64,000 nucleotides of DNA from Lewinellaceae bacterium (GCA_020636155.1 JACJYM010000005.1:62001-126000); one strand, 5' to 3'; positions 27,489 through 37,602 are shown, counted from the stretch's first letter. Notes: generated by a model from the letters alone, not told the origin. A program made the numbers and translations.

Positions 27489-29507
27489 CTAGTTTTTCTT
27501 CATTCGTTCAAGGACTCCGTTTCTATCAATGACGATTTCTGCATCGAGGAATCCTCTATTCACAGCTGATAATTGGGCTTGTTTCGCTTTTTCGAAAGAA
27601 CTAAATCCACCAAGAATAAAAATAGTCCAATTTCCTTTGCTCCATTGTTCAATCGTACCTAAGTCTTTAACCTTTTTGGTGTCAAACCAAATCGGGTCTT
27701 CATAACTTGCAAGTCTTACTTTATAATTGTTTTCGATTACCTTATCGACATCAAAATTATGGCTGCTCTCAGGTTGACTGCTAGATTCAGTGCTTGCATT
27801 ATTTTGTTTTGAAGTCAGCAAAAGTTCTAATTGAGCCGTATTCAATGGGCCATAAACAATAAATGCATCTCGATACCCGCTTTGTCTTACAGATGATAAC
27901 ACTTGATTTGCCTGATCTTCGTCGTAATAATAACCGAGTTGAATTTTTACGGCATTATCTTTATATATTTTGTAAAGATTTCCATACTTGGAAAGACTCT
28001 GAAACGGCTGCACATTATTACCTGAATTATTATATAGTGCCGCTACTTGAATAAAATATACACTGGTTACAGGCAACAAACCACCTATGGCTACAAGTCT
28101 TGCGCCTGCCAAAGAAAATTCGCTTTCATCACTCAGATTAGTCTCTTGATTAGATAAGATTGAGATGGTCGTATGATCCCCTACTTCCATCACTGGCAGT
28201 TCACTAGAACTTGGATTTACAGTGGCATCTTGAAGCAATTCTGCCGGAGGAACTATTGAAAATTCTTCCTCAACGACCAATGGCTTGGCATAATAAATGT
28301 CATCAGAACCATAACCTCCTAGTCTATTGGAACTAAAATAGAGATAATTGTTTACCACAGTCGGAAAATATTCATCACCCGAAGTATTCACTTCTTTACC
28401 TAAATTGCTTACTTGAGTAAATTCATCATTTGCTCTCGTCGCCTCAAACAAATCGTAACCACCCAGCCCAGCTAAAAAATCCGATGCAAACACCAGTTTG
28501 TCCTTATACCATTGAGGTGAAATCTCGTTACCCGCAGTGTTGACTTCAGGGCCTAAGTTTACTGGTGTAGACCAAACACCATGGTCGTTATGACTTATGT
28601 AAAGGTCTAATCCTCCAAATCCTCCTTTTTGATTTGAGGAATAAATGAGGGTATTGCCATTATCTACTAATAACGGAAACGCATTAATGACTCCGGCTTG
28701 ATTGTGAGAAAATGAGTTTTCATCATCTATTTCTTTGATATTTCTAAAATAAATGGAACTGGACTCAATGTCATCACCAAGTTTCCCAGGCATCGAAAAT
28801 ACGGTTTCCGAATAAGCCATCATACCATTTTTATCATCTACACTGATAAAGCCCTTATTGAAACCATTCGACATCTCAGGCCAAAACGGTTTGTAATTTC
28901 CATTATTGTCAATCTGATAGGTCATATATGATTTTTCATCATTCAACTTTTGTGCCTGATTTAAAGGCAATAAAATATCATTTCTAAAACTACTCAATAC
29001 CCGACCACCATTTATTTCTGTCATGGCGAAATCGGATTTTGCCGAGTTTTCCTTATCCAATAATACTCTATATGAGGCATCTTTATCCATAATGGTACTC
29101 GCTTCCGCGATACAATTGATACCCCATACCGAAAGCTTAGGATTTTCAGTGGCCAAACTCTCGTAAATGGCACGAGCTTCATTGTCTCTAGACATTTTTC
29201 TAAGAACATTTGCATATTCAAATTTGTCGGCAGCGCTGGCTCCCCCATTGAGAATCAATTGTTCATAGACATTACTCGACTTCTTTAATTCGTTCATTTG
29301 AAGATAGCAATAGGCTAACTTAGACATGACTTCCGAGTTGTCAGAATATTTCTGCAAATCTTGCTCAATTGTATTCGCTGCCAAATCATACCTCCCCAAT
29401 TCAAATTGCTTAAAAGCTTTTTTAAGATTTTGATTTTGAGCAGTAAGTGAAAAAGACAACAAAAAAATTGATGAAAAAAGTAAAATTAATTTTGAGCCCT
29501 TATACAT
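27489..29507 (-). CDS. TPR, PD40-repeat and SPOR-domain envelope protein
   Basis: 672 residues. Signal peptide 1-23, TPR repeats at about 25-150, and three PD40 (WD40-like) blades at about 275-410, each with the pattern YSSN.KGG.GG.DLY or FSSNRLGGYGSDDIY. Two SPOR-like modules end the protein: about 480-545 (VYFIQVAALYNN) and about 600-672 (YKVRLASYED, WTIFILGGFSS). TPR-PD40 proteins with a C-terminal peptidoglycan-binding module, such as PorE and related T9SS accessory proteins, sit at the outer-membrane/peptidoglycan interface. Here SPOR replaces the usual OmpA domain. A PorE-like role is inference. It has its own promoter and terminator. Confidence 0.78.
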   Translation of the reverse strand: MYKGSKLILLFSSIFLLSFSLTAQNQNLKKAFKQFELGRYDLAANTIEQDLQKYSDNSEVMSKLAYCYLQMNELKKSSNVYEQLILNGGASAADKFEYANVLRKMSRDNEARAIYESLATENPKLSVWGINCIAEASTIMDKDASYRVLLDKENSAKSDFAMTEINGGRVLSSFRNDILLPLNQAQKLNDEKSYMTYQIDNNGNYKPFWPEMSNGFNKGFISVDDKNGMMAYSETVFSMPGKLGDDIESSSIYFRNIKEIDDENSFSHNQAGVINAFPLLVDNGNTLIYSSNQKGGFGGLDLYISHNDHGVWSTPVNLGPEVNTAGNEISPQWYKDKLVFASDFLAGLGGYDLFEATRANDEFTQVSNLGKEVNTSGDEYFPTVVNNYLYFSSNRLGGYGSDDIYYAKPLVVEEEFSIVPPAELLQDATVNPSSSELPVMEVGDHTTISILSNQETNLSDESEFSLAGARLVAIGGLLPVTSVYFIQVAALYNNSGNNVQPFQSLSKYGNLYKIYKDNAVKIQLGYYYDEDQANQVLSSVRQSGYRDAFIVYGPLNTAQLELLLTSKQNNASTESSSQPESSHNFDVDKVIENNYKVRLASYEDPIWFDTKKVKDLGTIEQWSKGNWTIFILGGFSSFEKAKQAQLSAVNRGFLDAEIVIDRNGVLERMKKN

Positions 29508-29534
29508 AACTTAATTTTTTATACATTACAATTT

Positions 29535-29543
29535 GCAAATATA
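29535..29543 (-). promoter_or_regulatory. -7 promoter element of the TPR/SPOR gene
   Basis: Minus-strand TATATTTGC, an exact consensus match, 28 bases before the start at 29507. Confidence 0.5.
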
Positions 29544-29687
29544 TAAAAAAGATTATTATTATGTAATTTATATATTATATTTTTTAATAATATGTATATT
29601 TCTTTTGAAATGTCTCCATTATTAACTGTGTCACCCGTAATATTTTCAAAATTAATAATAATTTAGAGCCAAATAAATAGTTATCTT

Positions 29688-32573
29688 ATGAAACATCATG
29701 TGATTGTGGTCATCTTATTGGGTATATTGTACACTCCACTGACTTCGCAAAAACTCAATCACCGATTAGGAGAATTTATAGTCATGGCAGATAGTGACAG
29801 GGACATAGAAACCGCCTGTCAAAAATATAAAAAATACAATAATCGGAGCACCGCCATTGGTCATCGATTACTTATAGAAAAGCCTTTTCGATTATATTTG
29901 ATTTCTGTGGATTATAATACCATCAATGAAAATGAGTTGCGTGATGCCATCTCGAAAGAAAATGGCATACATTGGACTCAAAAGAACCACATCATCCATG
30001 AAAGAAACACCCCAAATGATCCCAGATATATAGATCAGTGGCAATATCCCCAATTAGAAATGGACAAAGCTTGGAATTACACCACAGGTGGTTATACAAG
30101 TGCTGGCGATACCGTTGTAGTTGCGGTCGTGGATGATGGCTTTTTACTCACACATACGGATCTAATACCCAATCTTTGGAAAAATCATGCAGAACTTCCC
30201 GATAATGGCATCGACGACGATAATAATGGTTATATAGATGATTACGAAGGTTGGTCTGCAACCAGTAATTCTGATAACTTGGCAACTGGGCATCATGGAG
30301 GTGCAGTGTGTGGAATAATCGGTGCAAAAGGCAACAATAACCTTGGCGTAGCGGGTATGAATTGGAACGTAAAATTAATGCCCATAGAATATGGAAGCGC
30401 AAATGAAGCCAATGCTCTTATTTCTTATTCCTATGCGTACAATATGCGTAAGGACTACAACGATAGCAATGGTGCTCATGGAGCATTCGTGGTCGCAACC
30501 AATTCTTCATGGGGTATCGATAAAGGCCTTGCCGAAGATGCACCTATATGGTGTAATATGTATGATGCCTTGGGTGAAGTTGGCATCATTAGTTGTGGTG
30601 CCACGGCCAATTTGAACCTAAATGTAGAAGAAGCAGGCGACTTACCTACTCAATGTAATAGCAATTATCTCATCGGTGTGACCAATCTCAACATGAACGA
30701 CCTTAAAGTAAACAGTGCCGGATATGGATATAAAAGTATTGATTTAGGAGCTTATGGTGACGGGACATTTACGGTTTCTACTTCTAACAATTATGGACCA
30801 TTTAGTGGGACATCTGGGGCGACACCTCACGTCACGGGTCTAGCCGCATTAATCTATGCATCAGCCTGCGAGGAATTCATTGCATTATCGAAATCAGATC
30901 CAGCCAGAGCCGCCATCGCCGTAAAGGATTTCATTTTAAATGGAACGGTAAGTTTGAACAGTCTTGCAGGAATAACGACCTCAGGAGGTAAACTCAACGG
31001 CTATAAATCCATGCAACAAGTCACCAGCCTTTGTGAAAACAAAACGGTTCCCTATGCATTTGAATTTAGTTCTGACAACAATAATAATTTGGTTACAAAT
31101 TGGTTAGGTGGTAAAAATACAACAATAGACGTCAGATATCGGGCAGAGGGCACGAGTTCTTGGACTACTAAATCAAATATTAATACACCATATACTTTTA
31201 ATTCATTACCACTGTGCGAATCTTATGAAATCCAATTCAGGTCGAGTTTTGACAACAAATGGGGTTACAGTAGATTTCTCGAAACTGGCGGATGTTGCGT
31301 TCTTCCAAAAACAGTATCCTTAACAGATCAAAACGGGAAAATTAAAGTGAATATTAGCTTTGAACCCAACACCAGCGATGTAGATTTGATGTATAGACAG
31401 ATTGGAAACACAGAATGGACTACAGTAAATTTGACTGGAACAGAATTTCTTACGGAGTATTATCAGCCTTGTAGAAGTTATGAGTTTAGGTTGGTTTCTA
31501 ATTGTAATAAAACTTCAAACAGCTCAGAACTAAGTGACACCTATATTTTTAATCCTGAATGTGATGATTGCACAGAAGTGAACTATTGTACTTTGTTTTA
31601 CAAGAACAATTATTATGAGTGGATTGAATCTTTTGGAATAGGTAATTCGGTGAATATCAGTGGACAAAACCGCTTGGGTTATGGCCAGTACACCAATGTT
31701 TTCAGCGATGAACTTATCCCTGGAAATAGCTACTCTATCAGTATGAATCCCGGCTATAGTGATGGTACATATAAGGAATATTTCAGGGTATTTATTGATT
31801 ATGGCAGAGACGGTTCGTTTGACCAAAGCGAAGATTTGGCATTTGATGCTGGCACTACTACGCAAGAAGGAATCAATGGAACGATTAATATTTTGAGTTC
31901 CGCAACAGAAGGTTATACAAGGATGCGGGTGATTATGTCATTCCTTAAAAGTGCTGACCCTTGTGATGCGGCTGCCAGTGATTTCGAAGACGGTGAATAT
32001 GAAGATTATTGTGTATATATTGGTCAGTCAGCATGTACTCGACCCTATGATCTTAAAGTAGGAAATCTCACGCAATCATCATTTAGTTTATCTTGGGCAT
32101 CAGTTGCCTCTGATTATAATATCACGGTGACTAATACCAAAAATGGTGAGACACAAAATTATCAATCAGAAATTGAATCACTAGAAATCAATAATTTACA
32201 AAAATGCGTGACATATAAAATAACAATTTCAAGCCTTTGCGGAAATGTAAGTAATGAATCAGAATCTTTCTACGTCACGACCAAATGCAGCAGTGGAACG
32301 GTAAATGTCTTTAACAATGATTTCAAGGTAAACAAAGTCTTTAGCAATGGTGATAATGTGGTAGCAGTTTATAATTCAGATAAAAATTATAAGATTAACA
32401 CAAGAATCTTTTCAATCAACGGCACACTGATTAGTTCTTATGAATTTATCGCAGCATTGGGTCAAAACACAATTACCTTGAATGAAAGCAGTTCTTTATC
32501 AAACGGTATCTATTTAATTACATTTGATAATGGCACTCACTTAGTTACGAAAAGATTTATAAAAATAAATTGA
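29688..32573 (+). CDS. Secreted S8 subtilisin-like peptidase with GEVED-type and FN3 domains, T9SS exported
   Basis: 961 residues. Signal peptide 1-20, a propeptide-like region at about 22-110 and the S8 domain at about 120-440. The catalytic triad is Asp149 (VAVVDDGF), His203 (GHHGGAVCGI) and Ser376 (SGTSGATPHVTG). FN3-like modules follow at about 455-640, a GEVED domain at about 650-785 (RVFIDYGRDGSF, FEDGEYEDYC), another FN3 module at about 790-870, then a C-terminal sorting domain of about 80 residues. It should act outside the cell. NGIDDDNNGYIDDYEGW within the S8 domain is an acidic calcium-type loop typical of this peptidase group. Strong hairpin terminator downstream. Confidence 0.9.
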   Translation: MKHHVIVVILLGILYTPLTSQKLNHRLGEFIVMADSDRDIETACQKYKKYNNRSTAIGHRLLIEKPFRLYLISVDYNTINENELRDAISKENGIHWTQKNHIIHERNTPNDPRYIDQWQYPQLEMDKAWNYTTGGYTSAGDTVVVAVVDDGFLLTHTDLIPNLWKNHAELPDNGIDDDNNGYIDDYEGWSATSNSDNLATGHHGGAVCGIIGAKGNNNLGVAGMNWNVKLMPIEYGSANEANALISYSYAYNMRKDYNDSNGAHGAFVVATNSSWGIDKGLAEDAPIWCNMYDALGEVGIISCGATANLNLNVEEAGDLPTQCNSNYLIGVTNLNMNDLKVNSAGYGYKSIDLGAYGDGTFTVSTSNNYGPFSGTSGATPHVTGLAALIYASACEEFIALSKSDPARAAIAVKDFILNGTVSLNSLAGITTSGGKLNGYKSMQQVTSLCENKTVPYAFEFSSDNNNNLVTNWLGGKNTTIDVRYRAEGTSSWTTKSNINTPYTFNSLPLCESYEIQFRSSFDNKWGYSRFLETGGCCVLPKTVSLTDQNGKIKVNISFEPNTSDVDLMYRQIGNTEWTTVNLTGTEFLTEYYQPCRSYEFRLVSNCNKTSNSSELSDTYIFNPECDDCTEVNYCTLFYKNNYYEWIESFGIGNSVNISGQNRLGYGQYTNVFSDELIPGNSYSISMNPGYSDGTYKEYFRVFIDYGRDGSFDQSEDLAFDAGTTTQEGINGTINILSSATEGYTRMRVIMSFLKSADPCDAAASDFEDGEYEDYCVYIGQSACTRPYDLKVGNLTQSSFSLSWASVASDYNITVTNTKNGETQNYQSEIESLEINNLQKCVTYKITISSLCGNVSNESESFYVTTKCSSGTVNVFNNDFKVNKVFSNGDNVVAVYNSDKNYKINTRIFSINGTLISSYEFIAALGQNTITLNESSSLSNGIYLITFDNGTHLVTKRFIKIN

Positions 32574-32664
32574 CACTAATTTAACATTTAGAACACAACA
32601 AACCCAGCGATTTTACGCTTTAAGTAGTAGTTAGAATAGTTGGTAAATAGTTTTTTCATGCTTT

Positions 32665-32705
32665 TGGAAGAGTAATCAATGCGAGTTATTACTCTTCCAT
32701 TTTTA
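32665..32705 (+). terminator. Rho-independent terminator of the S8 peptidase gene
   Basis: A 12-bp stem (TGGAAGAGTAAT / ATTACTCTTCCA) with an 11-base loop, followed by TTTTTATTT. Confidence 0.8.
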
Positions 32706-32813
32706 TTTCCAAATTACATCATGCAGAACAAAATAGCCATCGACCCTTTCCATTTTTCATTAATTGAACGAAATCACTATCTTTAGCAATTTTTAATAAG
32801 GAATGTTAGAATT

Positions 32814-33560
32814 TTGACTGATATAGATTTCGCTAGTTTTTATCGGGATGACCTAGATTTTAAAAATTATGGTATAGAACATCTCGTTGCTGTAGTGTAT
32901 TGTGTACTGTTTTGTGCGATTGTCCTCTATTTAGCAAAATACAAATGGACAGAAAAACAAAGTCAAAGATTTATAATTTTCGTTGCTGCTTTTGTACTAT
33001 TTACCCAATTGTTCAAGGTGTTTATTAGAATGATTCTTGGAAACTTCCATGTCACAGAGGACTTACCACTGCATCTTTGCAATCTAATGCCATTTTTCAT
33101 GTTGTATGTCGTTTATACGAAAAACAGATTCTGGTGGTCCATTTTTTTCTTTTGGATTATGGCTGGCACCCTTCAATCCCTCTTTACTCCAACACTCACT
33201 GAGTATATGCCACATTACGAAGCCATCAGATACTGGATAGTACATTCTGGATTACCGCTATTGGCCATATATGGATATTACATTTATGGCTGGCAGCCCA
33301 CCATGAAAGATGCTTTAATTTCGGGTATCGCTCTTAACATTTTGGCACTTATCATGTATCCCATAAATTTATTATTGGGTTCAAATTATGTCTATCTCAA
33401 TGGAAAACCACCCGGCACTACCCTTTACTCGTATTTAGGACCCTGGCCTTATTATATCATTAGTTTAGAATTTGTCTGGATTATCATGTTTTCACTACTC
33501 GTCTTGATATTCAGAGGTATAAGTAAGATGCGAGGTATAAATCCTACAAAAAACATGTAA
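32814..33560 (+). CDS. YwaF-like (TIGR02206-type) integral membrane protein
   Basis: 248 residues starting at TTG 32814. The ATG at 32804 is in another frame and closes after four codons, and the next in-frame ATG would remove two helices. Six or seven transmembrane segments are visible. The short motif LPLHLCNLMPF and the later GSNYVYLNGKPPGTTLYSYLGPW fit the YwaF family (two parts of one region). The family's function is unknown. It stands alone after a terminator. Confidence 0.78.
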   Translation: MTDIDFASFYRDDLDFKNYGIEHLVAVVYCVLFCAIVLYLAKYKWTEKQSQRFIIFVAAFVLFTQLFKVFIRMILGNFHVTEDLPLHLCNLMPFFMLYVVYTKNRFWWSIFFFWIMAGTLQSLFTPTLTEYMPHYEAIRYWIVHSGLPLLAIYGYYIYGWQPTMKDALISGIALNILALIMYPINLLLGSNYVYLNGKPPGTTLYSYLGPWPYYIISLEFVWIIMFSLLVLIFRGISKMRGINPTKNM

Positions 33561-33691
33561 AAATAGTATCAAATTCGAAACGGACATCTTGAAATTTGTC
33601 CTACGAATTGTCCTAGTATGATTTTACAAATATAATGATGTTTTTTAATATGAGTACATAAATGATTGGTTTTTATGATTTTACCAATAAA

Positions 33692-33718
33692 AAAAGGTCA
33701 GTGAAGTACTGACCTTTT
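33692..33718 (-). terminator. Terminator of the tRNA-Lys gene
   Basis: An 11-bp perfect stem (AAAAGGTCAGT / ACTGACCTTTT) with loop GAAGT, directly past the 3' end of the tRNA, with a T run on the minus strand. Confidence 0.85.
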
Positions 33719-33719
33719 G

Positions 33720-33792
33720 TGACCTGGCTGGGATTCGAACCCAGGGCCCACGCCTTAAAAGGGCGTTGCTCTACCAGCTGAGCTACCAGGTC
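33720..33792 (-). tRNA. tRNA-Lys (anticodon UUU)
   Basis: 73 nt. The acceptor stem GACCTGG pairs with CCAGGTC, followed by discriminator A. The D arm GCTCAGCTGGTAGAGC, anticodon stem ACGCC/GGCGT around loop CTTTTAA, and T arm CTGGG TTCGAAT CCCAG are all intact. The anticodon TTT reads Lys codons. CCA is not encoded. MnmA, encoded in this window, would thiolate U34. It has its own -7 element and terminator, so it is a single-gene unit. Confidence 0.97.
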
Positions 33793-33812
33793 GCATTTTT
33801 ATCAAACGCGGT

Positions 33813-33821
33813 GCAAAGGTA
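33813..33821 (-). promoter_or_regulatory. -7 promoter element of tRNA-Lys
   Basis: Minus-strand TACCTTTGC, an exact consensus match, 20 bases before the tRNA 5' end. Confidence 0.6.
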
Positions 33822-33991
33822 TATTTTATATTTATAATTCAAAAAATATTATGAAGTAAAAAACAAAATATTCTCAGCTAATCGAGCCGATTATTTATTA
33901 ATATTTGATAGTCAAATCCTTACGAAACTATGATTTACAGAAATTATTGATTAAAATTTCAGCCATCAAGCGGATTAGTGTAAAACCAACC

Positions 33992-34408
33992 TTAGTCTAT
34001 GATTTCACTATATAATATGGATTTAGGATATTCTCTCTTTAAGGTGTGTTTTATAACATCAAAAGCTGTAATTACACCTTTCAATTCACCATCTAAGTTT
34101 ACCACAGGAATAGTTTTAAAACGTCTATCCATAAACAACTCAGCTGCAGTACCCACTTTGTCTATTGGTGCTATTTTAATTATCTTGGTCGTCATGATAT
34201 CTGATACTTGATTTGCCTTGCTTTGATTCATACAGTTTTTCCACAAATCAAAACTAGTAACCATCCCTACCAATTTATTATCTTCTACAACCGGTAATTG
34301 TTGTACTTTCAGATCAAACATGACCTTTGTAACATCCGCAATAGAATCACTGGGCTTCACAGTCACTGGATCTGATGACATAATTTTACGTACTTCTTCG
34401 TTTAACAT
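33992..34408 (-). CDS. Two-CBS-domain protein
   Basis: 138 residues consisting of a CBS pair and nothing else. CBS1 lies at about 5-65 (IMSSDPVTVKPSDSIADV, LPVVEDNKLVGMVTS) and CBS2 at about 68-130 (IMTTKIIKIAPIDKVGTAAEL, IPVVNLDGELKGVITA). Such pairs bind adenosine ligands and regulate partners. The partner is unknown: no channel or enzyme gene is next to it. Cytoplasmic. Confidence 0.88.
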   Translation of the reverse strand: MLNEEVRKIMSSDPVTVKPSDSIADVTKVMFDLKVQQLPVVEDNKLVGMVTSFDLWKNCMNQSKANQVSDIMTTKIIKIAPIDKVGTAAELFMDRRFKTIPVVNLDGELKGVITAFDVIKHTLKREYPKSILYSEIID

Positions 34409-34543
34409 AAGCTAAGATTTTATTAATAAACACTAAAATATTTCAAATAATTCATTTCACACAAATATTTTATGCTCTTTTTAAGAAGATACCAAAATTT
34501 ACAAAATCGTTGTCTAAGAAGTTATTTTTATTTAATTAATTTA

Positions 34544-34551
34544 TAGCTTTG
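34544..34551 (+). promoter_or_regulatory. -7 promoter element of the long Pif1-like helicase gene
   Basis: TAGCTTTG, an exact TAnnTTTG match, 39 bases before the ATG at 34591. Confidence 0.45.
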
Positions 34552-34590
34552 TAAGTTGTAATAGAATTTCAATTTAATTCCATTCTTACT

Positions 34591-36744
34591 ATGAATGTAC
34601 AAGCTGACTTGGCATTACAATATATCCAAAACACCAACAGACACATATTTCTTACTGGTAAAGCTGGTACCGGCAAGACAACTCTTATGAAAAAAGTGGT
34701 CAGCGAATGTCCAAAATCAATGGCAGTGATAGCACCTACAGGAGTAGCCGCGATTAATGCGGGAGGAGTAACCATACATTCTTTCTTTCAATTACCTCCC
34801 AAGAATTTTATCCCTAACAATGACACAGCACCCAATACTTCCTACGTAAATCAAAGAGAATTGGTCGCAACTCAAAAATTGAGAAGAGAACAAATAAAAG
34901 TCATCCGAAAATTGGAATTACTCATTATTGATGAAATAAGTATGGTGAAGGCTGATGTTTTAGATATTATCGACTTTACATTGAGACGGCTGAGAAAAAA
35001 CAAAAATCTATTCGGCGGTGTCCAACTTTTATTAATTGGTGATTTACTCCAGCTTCCCCCAATTGTTAAAAATAATGATTCTAACTATTTAAGACAATAT
35101 TACGCAACACCCTACTTTTTTGATTCACAGGCATGGAAAAATATTAATCCTATCAATATTGAATTGACGAAAGTCTATAGACAAAACGATCAAGGGTTTA
35201 TTAACATTCTCAATAATTTAAGAAATGGAATTGCCCTCGACGATGATATTTCAAAAATCAATAAAAGGTATCAGCCGAATTTAGATTTCGAGGACTTAAT
35301 CATCTTGACCACCCACAATTATAAAGCAGATAAGATCAACAATCAAAAACTAGAAGAGCTCAACACTAAATCCGTTAATTTGCCAGGGGTTATTGAAGGC
35401 AATTTTTCAATCAATGCCTTGCCAATTCCCGAAAATCTCGTTCTAAAGGTCGGATGTCAAGTAATGTTCGTTAAAAATCATCGAGAAGGATTGTACTATA
35501 ATGGACTTTTAGCCAAAGTGACCCATATCGACAAGGACGAAGATCTCATAGAAGTCAAGACTTTGGAAGATGGCAAACTCATCATGGTCAGTAAGGATGA
35601 ATGGACGAGTACACGATATGAGACCGATGCCGAGGGGAATATCAGCCAAAAAGAAGATGGAAAATTTGTTCAATTCCCTCTTAAACTGGCGTGGGCCATA
35701 ACGGTTCACAAAAGCCAAGGTCTGACTTTTCAAAAGCTGGCTCTCGACCTAGAAGATACTTTTGCACCCGGGCAGTTATATGTTGCTCTGAGTAGATGTC
35801 GAACTCTGCAGGGACTTCAATTGAAATCAAAAATAGACCAAAGAAATGTCTTGGCAGATTCCTCCATTTTAAACTTTTATACACGTATCCAAAACCAAAA
35901 TGGATCACTCTCTTTTGAACTTGAAAATGCAAAAAAAGATTATCAGAGAGTCAAGCTCATTGATAGGTTTGATTTTCAAAGTATTTCGGAAATTGTGATG
36001 GAAATAGAAGAATACAATCCCAAACAAGATATTGAACTAAGGAAAATTACGAGAAAATGGAATAGACAATTTGACAAAAAACTAAAAGCCCTTGAGGCAA
36101 TTGCGGTAAAATTCCAACTACAACTGAAAGGTTTACTGATAAACGATGAGGATGATCCTTCAATGCTCAAATCAAGATTGGTAAAAGCTATTGACTATTT
36201 TACAAAATCTCTAAATGATGATTTGCTTGAAGAAATCAATATTTATCAAAAAGACATTTCCTCCAATTACAAGAAAAATAAAAAATACAACCAACTAATC
36301 GAAAGTCTCCAAAACGAAATTTATAGACAGATCACCAAATTATATAAAATCACTTTTAACGACTCGTCCGTATATACGGGTGAAAAAATATATGCAAGAA
36401 AAGAAGTATTTAATCCTAAAAATGCTAAGGTTACCTATAAAATTAAATCTACTTATGAAGAAACCCTCGAATATTGGAACCAAGGGTATTCGGCAGACAA
36501 AATCGCAAAAACGAGAAAATTGACCCTTGGAACAATAGAAACTCACCTGAATAAGTTACTGCAAGAGGATCAGGTACATATTGACGACTTGATATTTCCA
36601 GAAAGACTAAACAAACTAAAAGCCTATTTTGACCTCAAAGATGAGAATCAGACTCTGACCACTATAATCAACAAAGTTCCTTTCGAAACCAGCTTTGGAG
36701 AATTAAGATGGGTACAGACTTGGCTTCGCAAAAATGCTTCTTAG
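34591..36744 (+). CDS. Pif1-like helicase with C-terminal HTH_40-type domain
   Basis: 717 residues. The helicase core fills about 1-425: Walker A TGKAGTGKTT (residues 22-31), Walker B LIIDEISMVKADVLD, LLIGDLLQLPPI, AITVHKSQGLTF and YVALSRCR. A charged helical region at about 430-600 follows. The C-terminal 100 residues resemble the helix-turn-helix (HTH_40) found at the end of RecQ-like helicases: TYEETLEYWNQGYSADKIA then RKLTLGTIETHLNKLL. It probably unwinds DNA or DNA-RNA hybrids; the HTH tail suggests structured-DNA recognition. It is a paralogue of the compact helicase at 20736. The stop overlaps the stop of the MBL gene by 4 bp. Confidence 0.88.
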   Translation: MNVQADLALQYIQNTNRHIFLTGKAGTGKTTLMKKVVSECPKSMAVIAPTGVAAINAGGVTIHSFFQLPPKNFIPNNDTAPNTSYVNQRELVATQKLRREQIKVIRKLELLIIDEISMVKADVLDIIDFTLRRLRKNKNLFGGVQLLLIGDLLQLPPIVKNNDSNYLRQYYATPYFFDSQAWKNINPINIELTKVYRQNDQGFINILNNLRNGIALDDDISKINKRYQPNLDFEDLIILTTHNYKADKINNQKLEELNTKSVNLPGVIEGNFSINALPIPENLVLKVGCQVMFVKNHREGLYYNGLLAKVTHIDKDEDLIEVKTLEDGKLIMVSKDEWTSTRYETDAEGNISQKEDGKFVQFPLKLAWAITVHKSQGLTFQKLALDLEDTFAPGQLYVALSRCRTLQGLQLKSKIDQRNVLADSSILNFYTRIQNQNGSLSFELENAKKDYQRVKLIDRFDFQSISEIVMEIEEYNPKQDIELRKITRKWNRQFDKKLKALEAIAVKFQLQLKGLLINDEDDPSMLKSRLVKAIDYFTKSLNDDLLEEINIYQKDISSNYKKNKKYNQLIESLQNEIYRQITKLYKITFNDSSVYTGEKIYARKEVFNPKNAKVTYKIKSTYEETLEYWNQGYSADKIAKTRKLTLGTIETHLNKLLQEDQVHIDDLIFPERLNKLKAYFDLKDENQTLTTIINKVPFETSFGELRWVQTWLRKNAS

Positions 36745-37592
36745 AACTGATTAATTGATTCACCAAAGACGACTCTACCCTTTTCATTCTTGACCACAGT
36801 ACCCATTGCCACATCCTTATCATGCTCAAAAAACAGGATGTGCCTACCGTCTGTCACCCGCTCGTACAATGCGGCTTTCTCATCTAATGTCGTCAGTGGA
36901 AACAAATCATAACTCATTACAAATGGCAAACTCACATGGCCATGGCTGGGCAACAAATCAGCACAATACACGAGAGTTTTTCCATTCCCCATTTCGATAT
37001 ACGGCACCATCATGGATCGAGTATGACCATTGACGAAGTTGATTTTAATATGTTCGCTAAATTTTACATCTTCCCCTTCATCAATATATTTTAGTACTCC
37101 ATGCTCTCTGAGTGGAACAAAATTTTCCTTTAGAAAGGAGGCTTTCTCTCGAGAGTTAGGCTCGATTGCCCAGTCATAGTGAGCTTTAGTGGTCCAATAA
37201 GTGGCATTTGGAAACGCTGGAATATAATTTCCTTTAGTATCGACATCTACGGCGCCACCCACATGATCAAAGTGAAAATGTGTAATGATGACATCAGTGA
37301 TTTCTTCATTACTAAATCCAGCATCTGCAATACTCGAGTATAAAGAATCCTTTCCGTGAGGATGAAAATGAGATTTGAATTTATCACCTTGCTTATCGCC
37401 CATTCCTGTATCTATCAGTATTTTTTTATTCCCCTCCTCCACAAGTAGTGACCTCATTGACCATGTACACAAATTTTCGTCATCGGCCGGGTTTATTTTG
37501 TTCCACATTACTTTGGGTACTACCCCAAACATAGCTCCACCATCCAACTTAAAGTAACCAGTCTCTATAATGTGAAAGTTCATTTTATCCAT
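36741..37592 (-). CDS. MBL-fold metallo-hydrolase
   Basis: 283 residues. The metal-binding motif THFHFDH gives His105, His107, Asp109 and His110. A downstream His lies in VNGHTRSMM, an Asp in YCADLLPSH, and a C-terminal His in LFFEHDKD. The arrangement matches the quorum-quenching-lactonase-like / glyoxalase II-like MBL group. The substrate is unknown. No signal peptide. The ribH stop lies 10 bp upstream on the same strand, so a shared transcript is likely. Confidence 0.87.
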   Translation of the reverse strand: MDKMNFHIIETGYFKLDGGAMFGVVPKVMWNKINPADDENLCTWSMRSLLVEEGNKKILIDTGMGDKQGDKFKSHFHPHGKDSLYSSIADAGFSNEEITDVIITHFHFDHVGGAVDVDTKGNYIPAFPNATYWTTKAHYDWAIEPNSREKASFLKENFVPLREHGVLKYIDEGEDVKFSEHIKINFVNGHTRSMMVPYIEMGNGKTLVYCADLLPSHGHVSLPFVMSYDLFPLTTLDEKAALYERVTDGRHILFFEHDKDVAMGTVVKNEKGRVVFGESINQF

Positions 37593-37602
37593 TTTTTACA
37601 AT

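Noticed and set aside
32721..32786. A 21-codon ORF upstream of the YwaF-like gene
   Set aside because: No coding signature, no homologue recognised and it sits between a terminator and a -7-like element.
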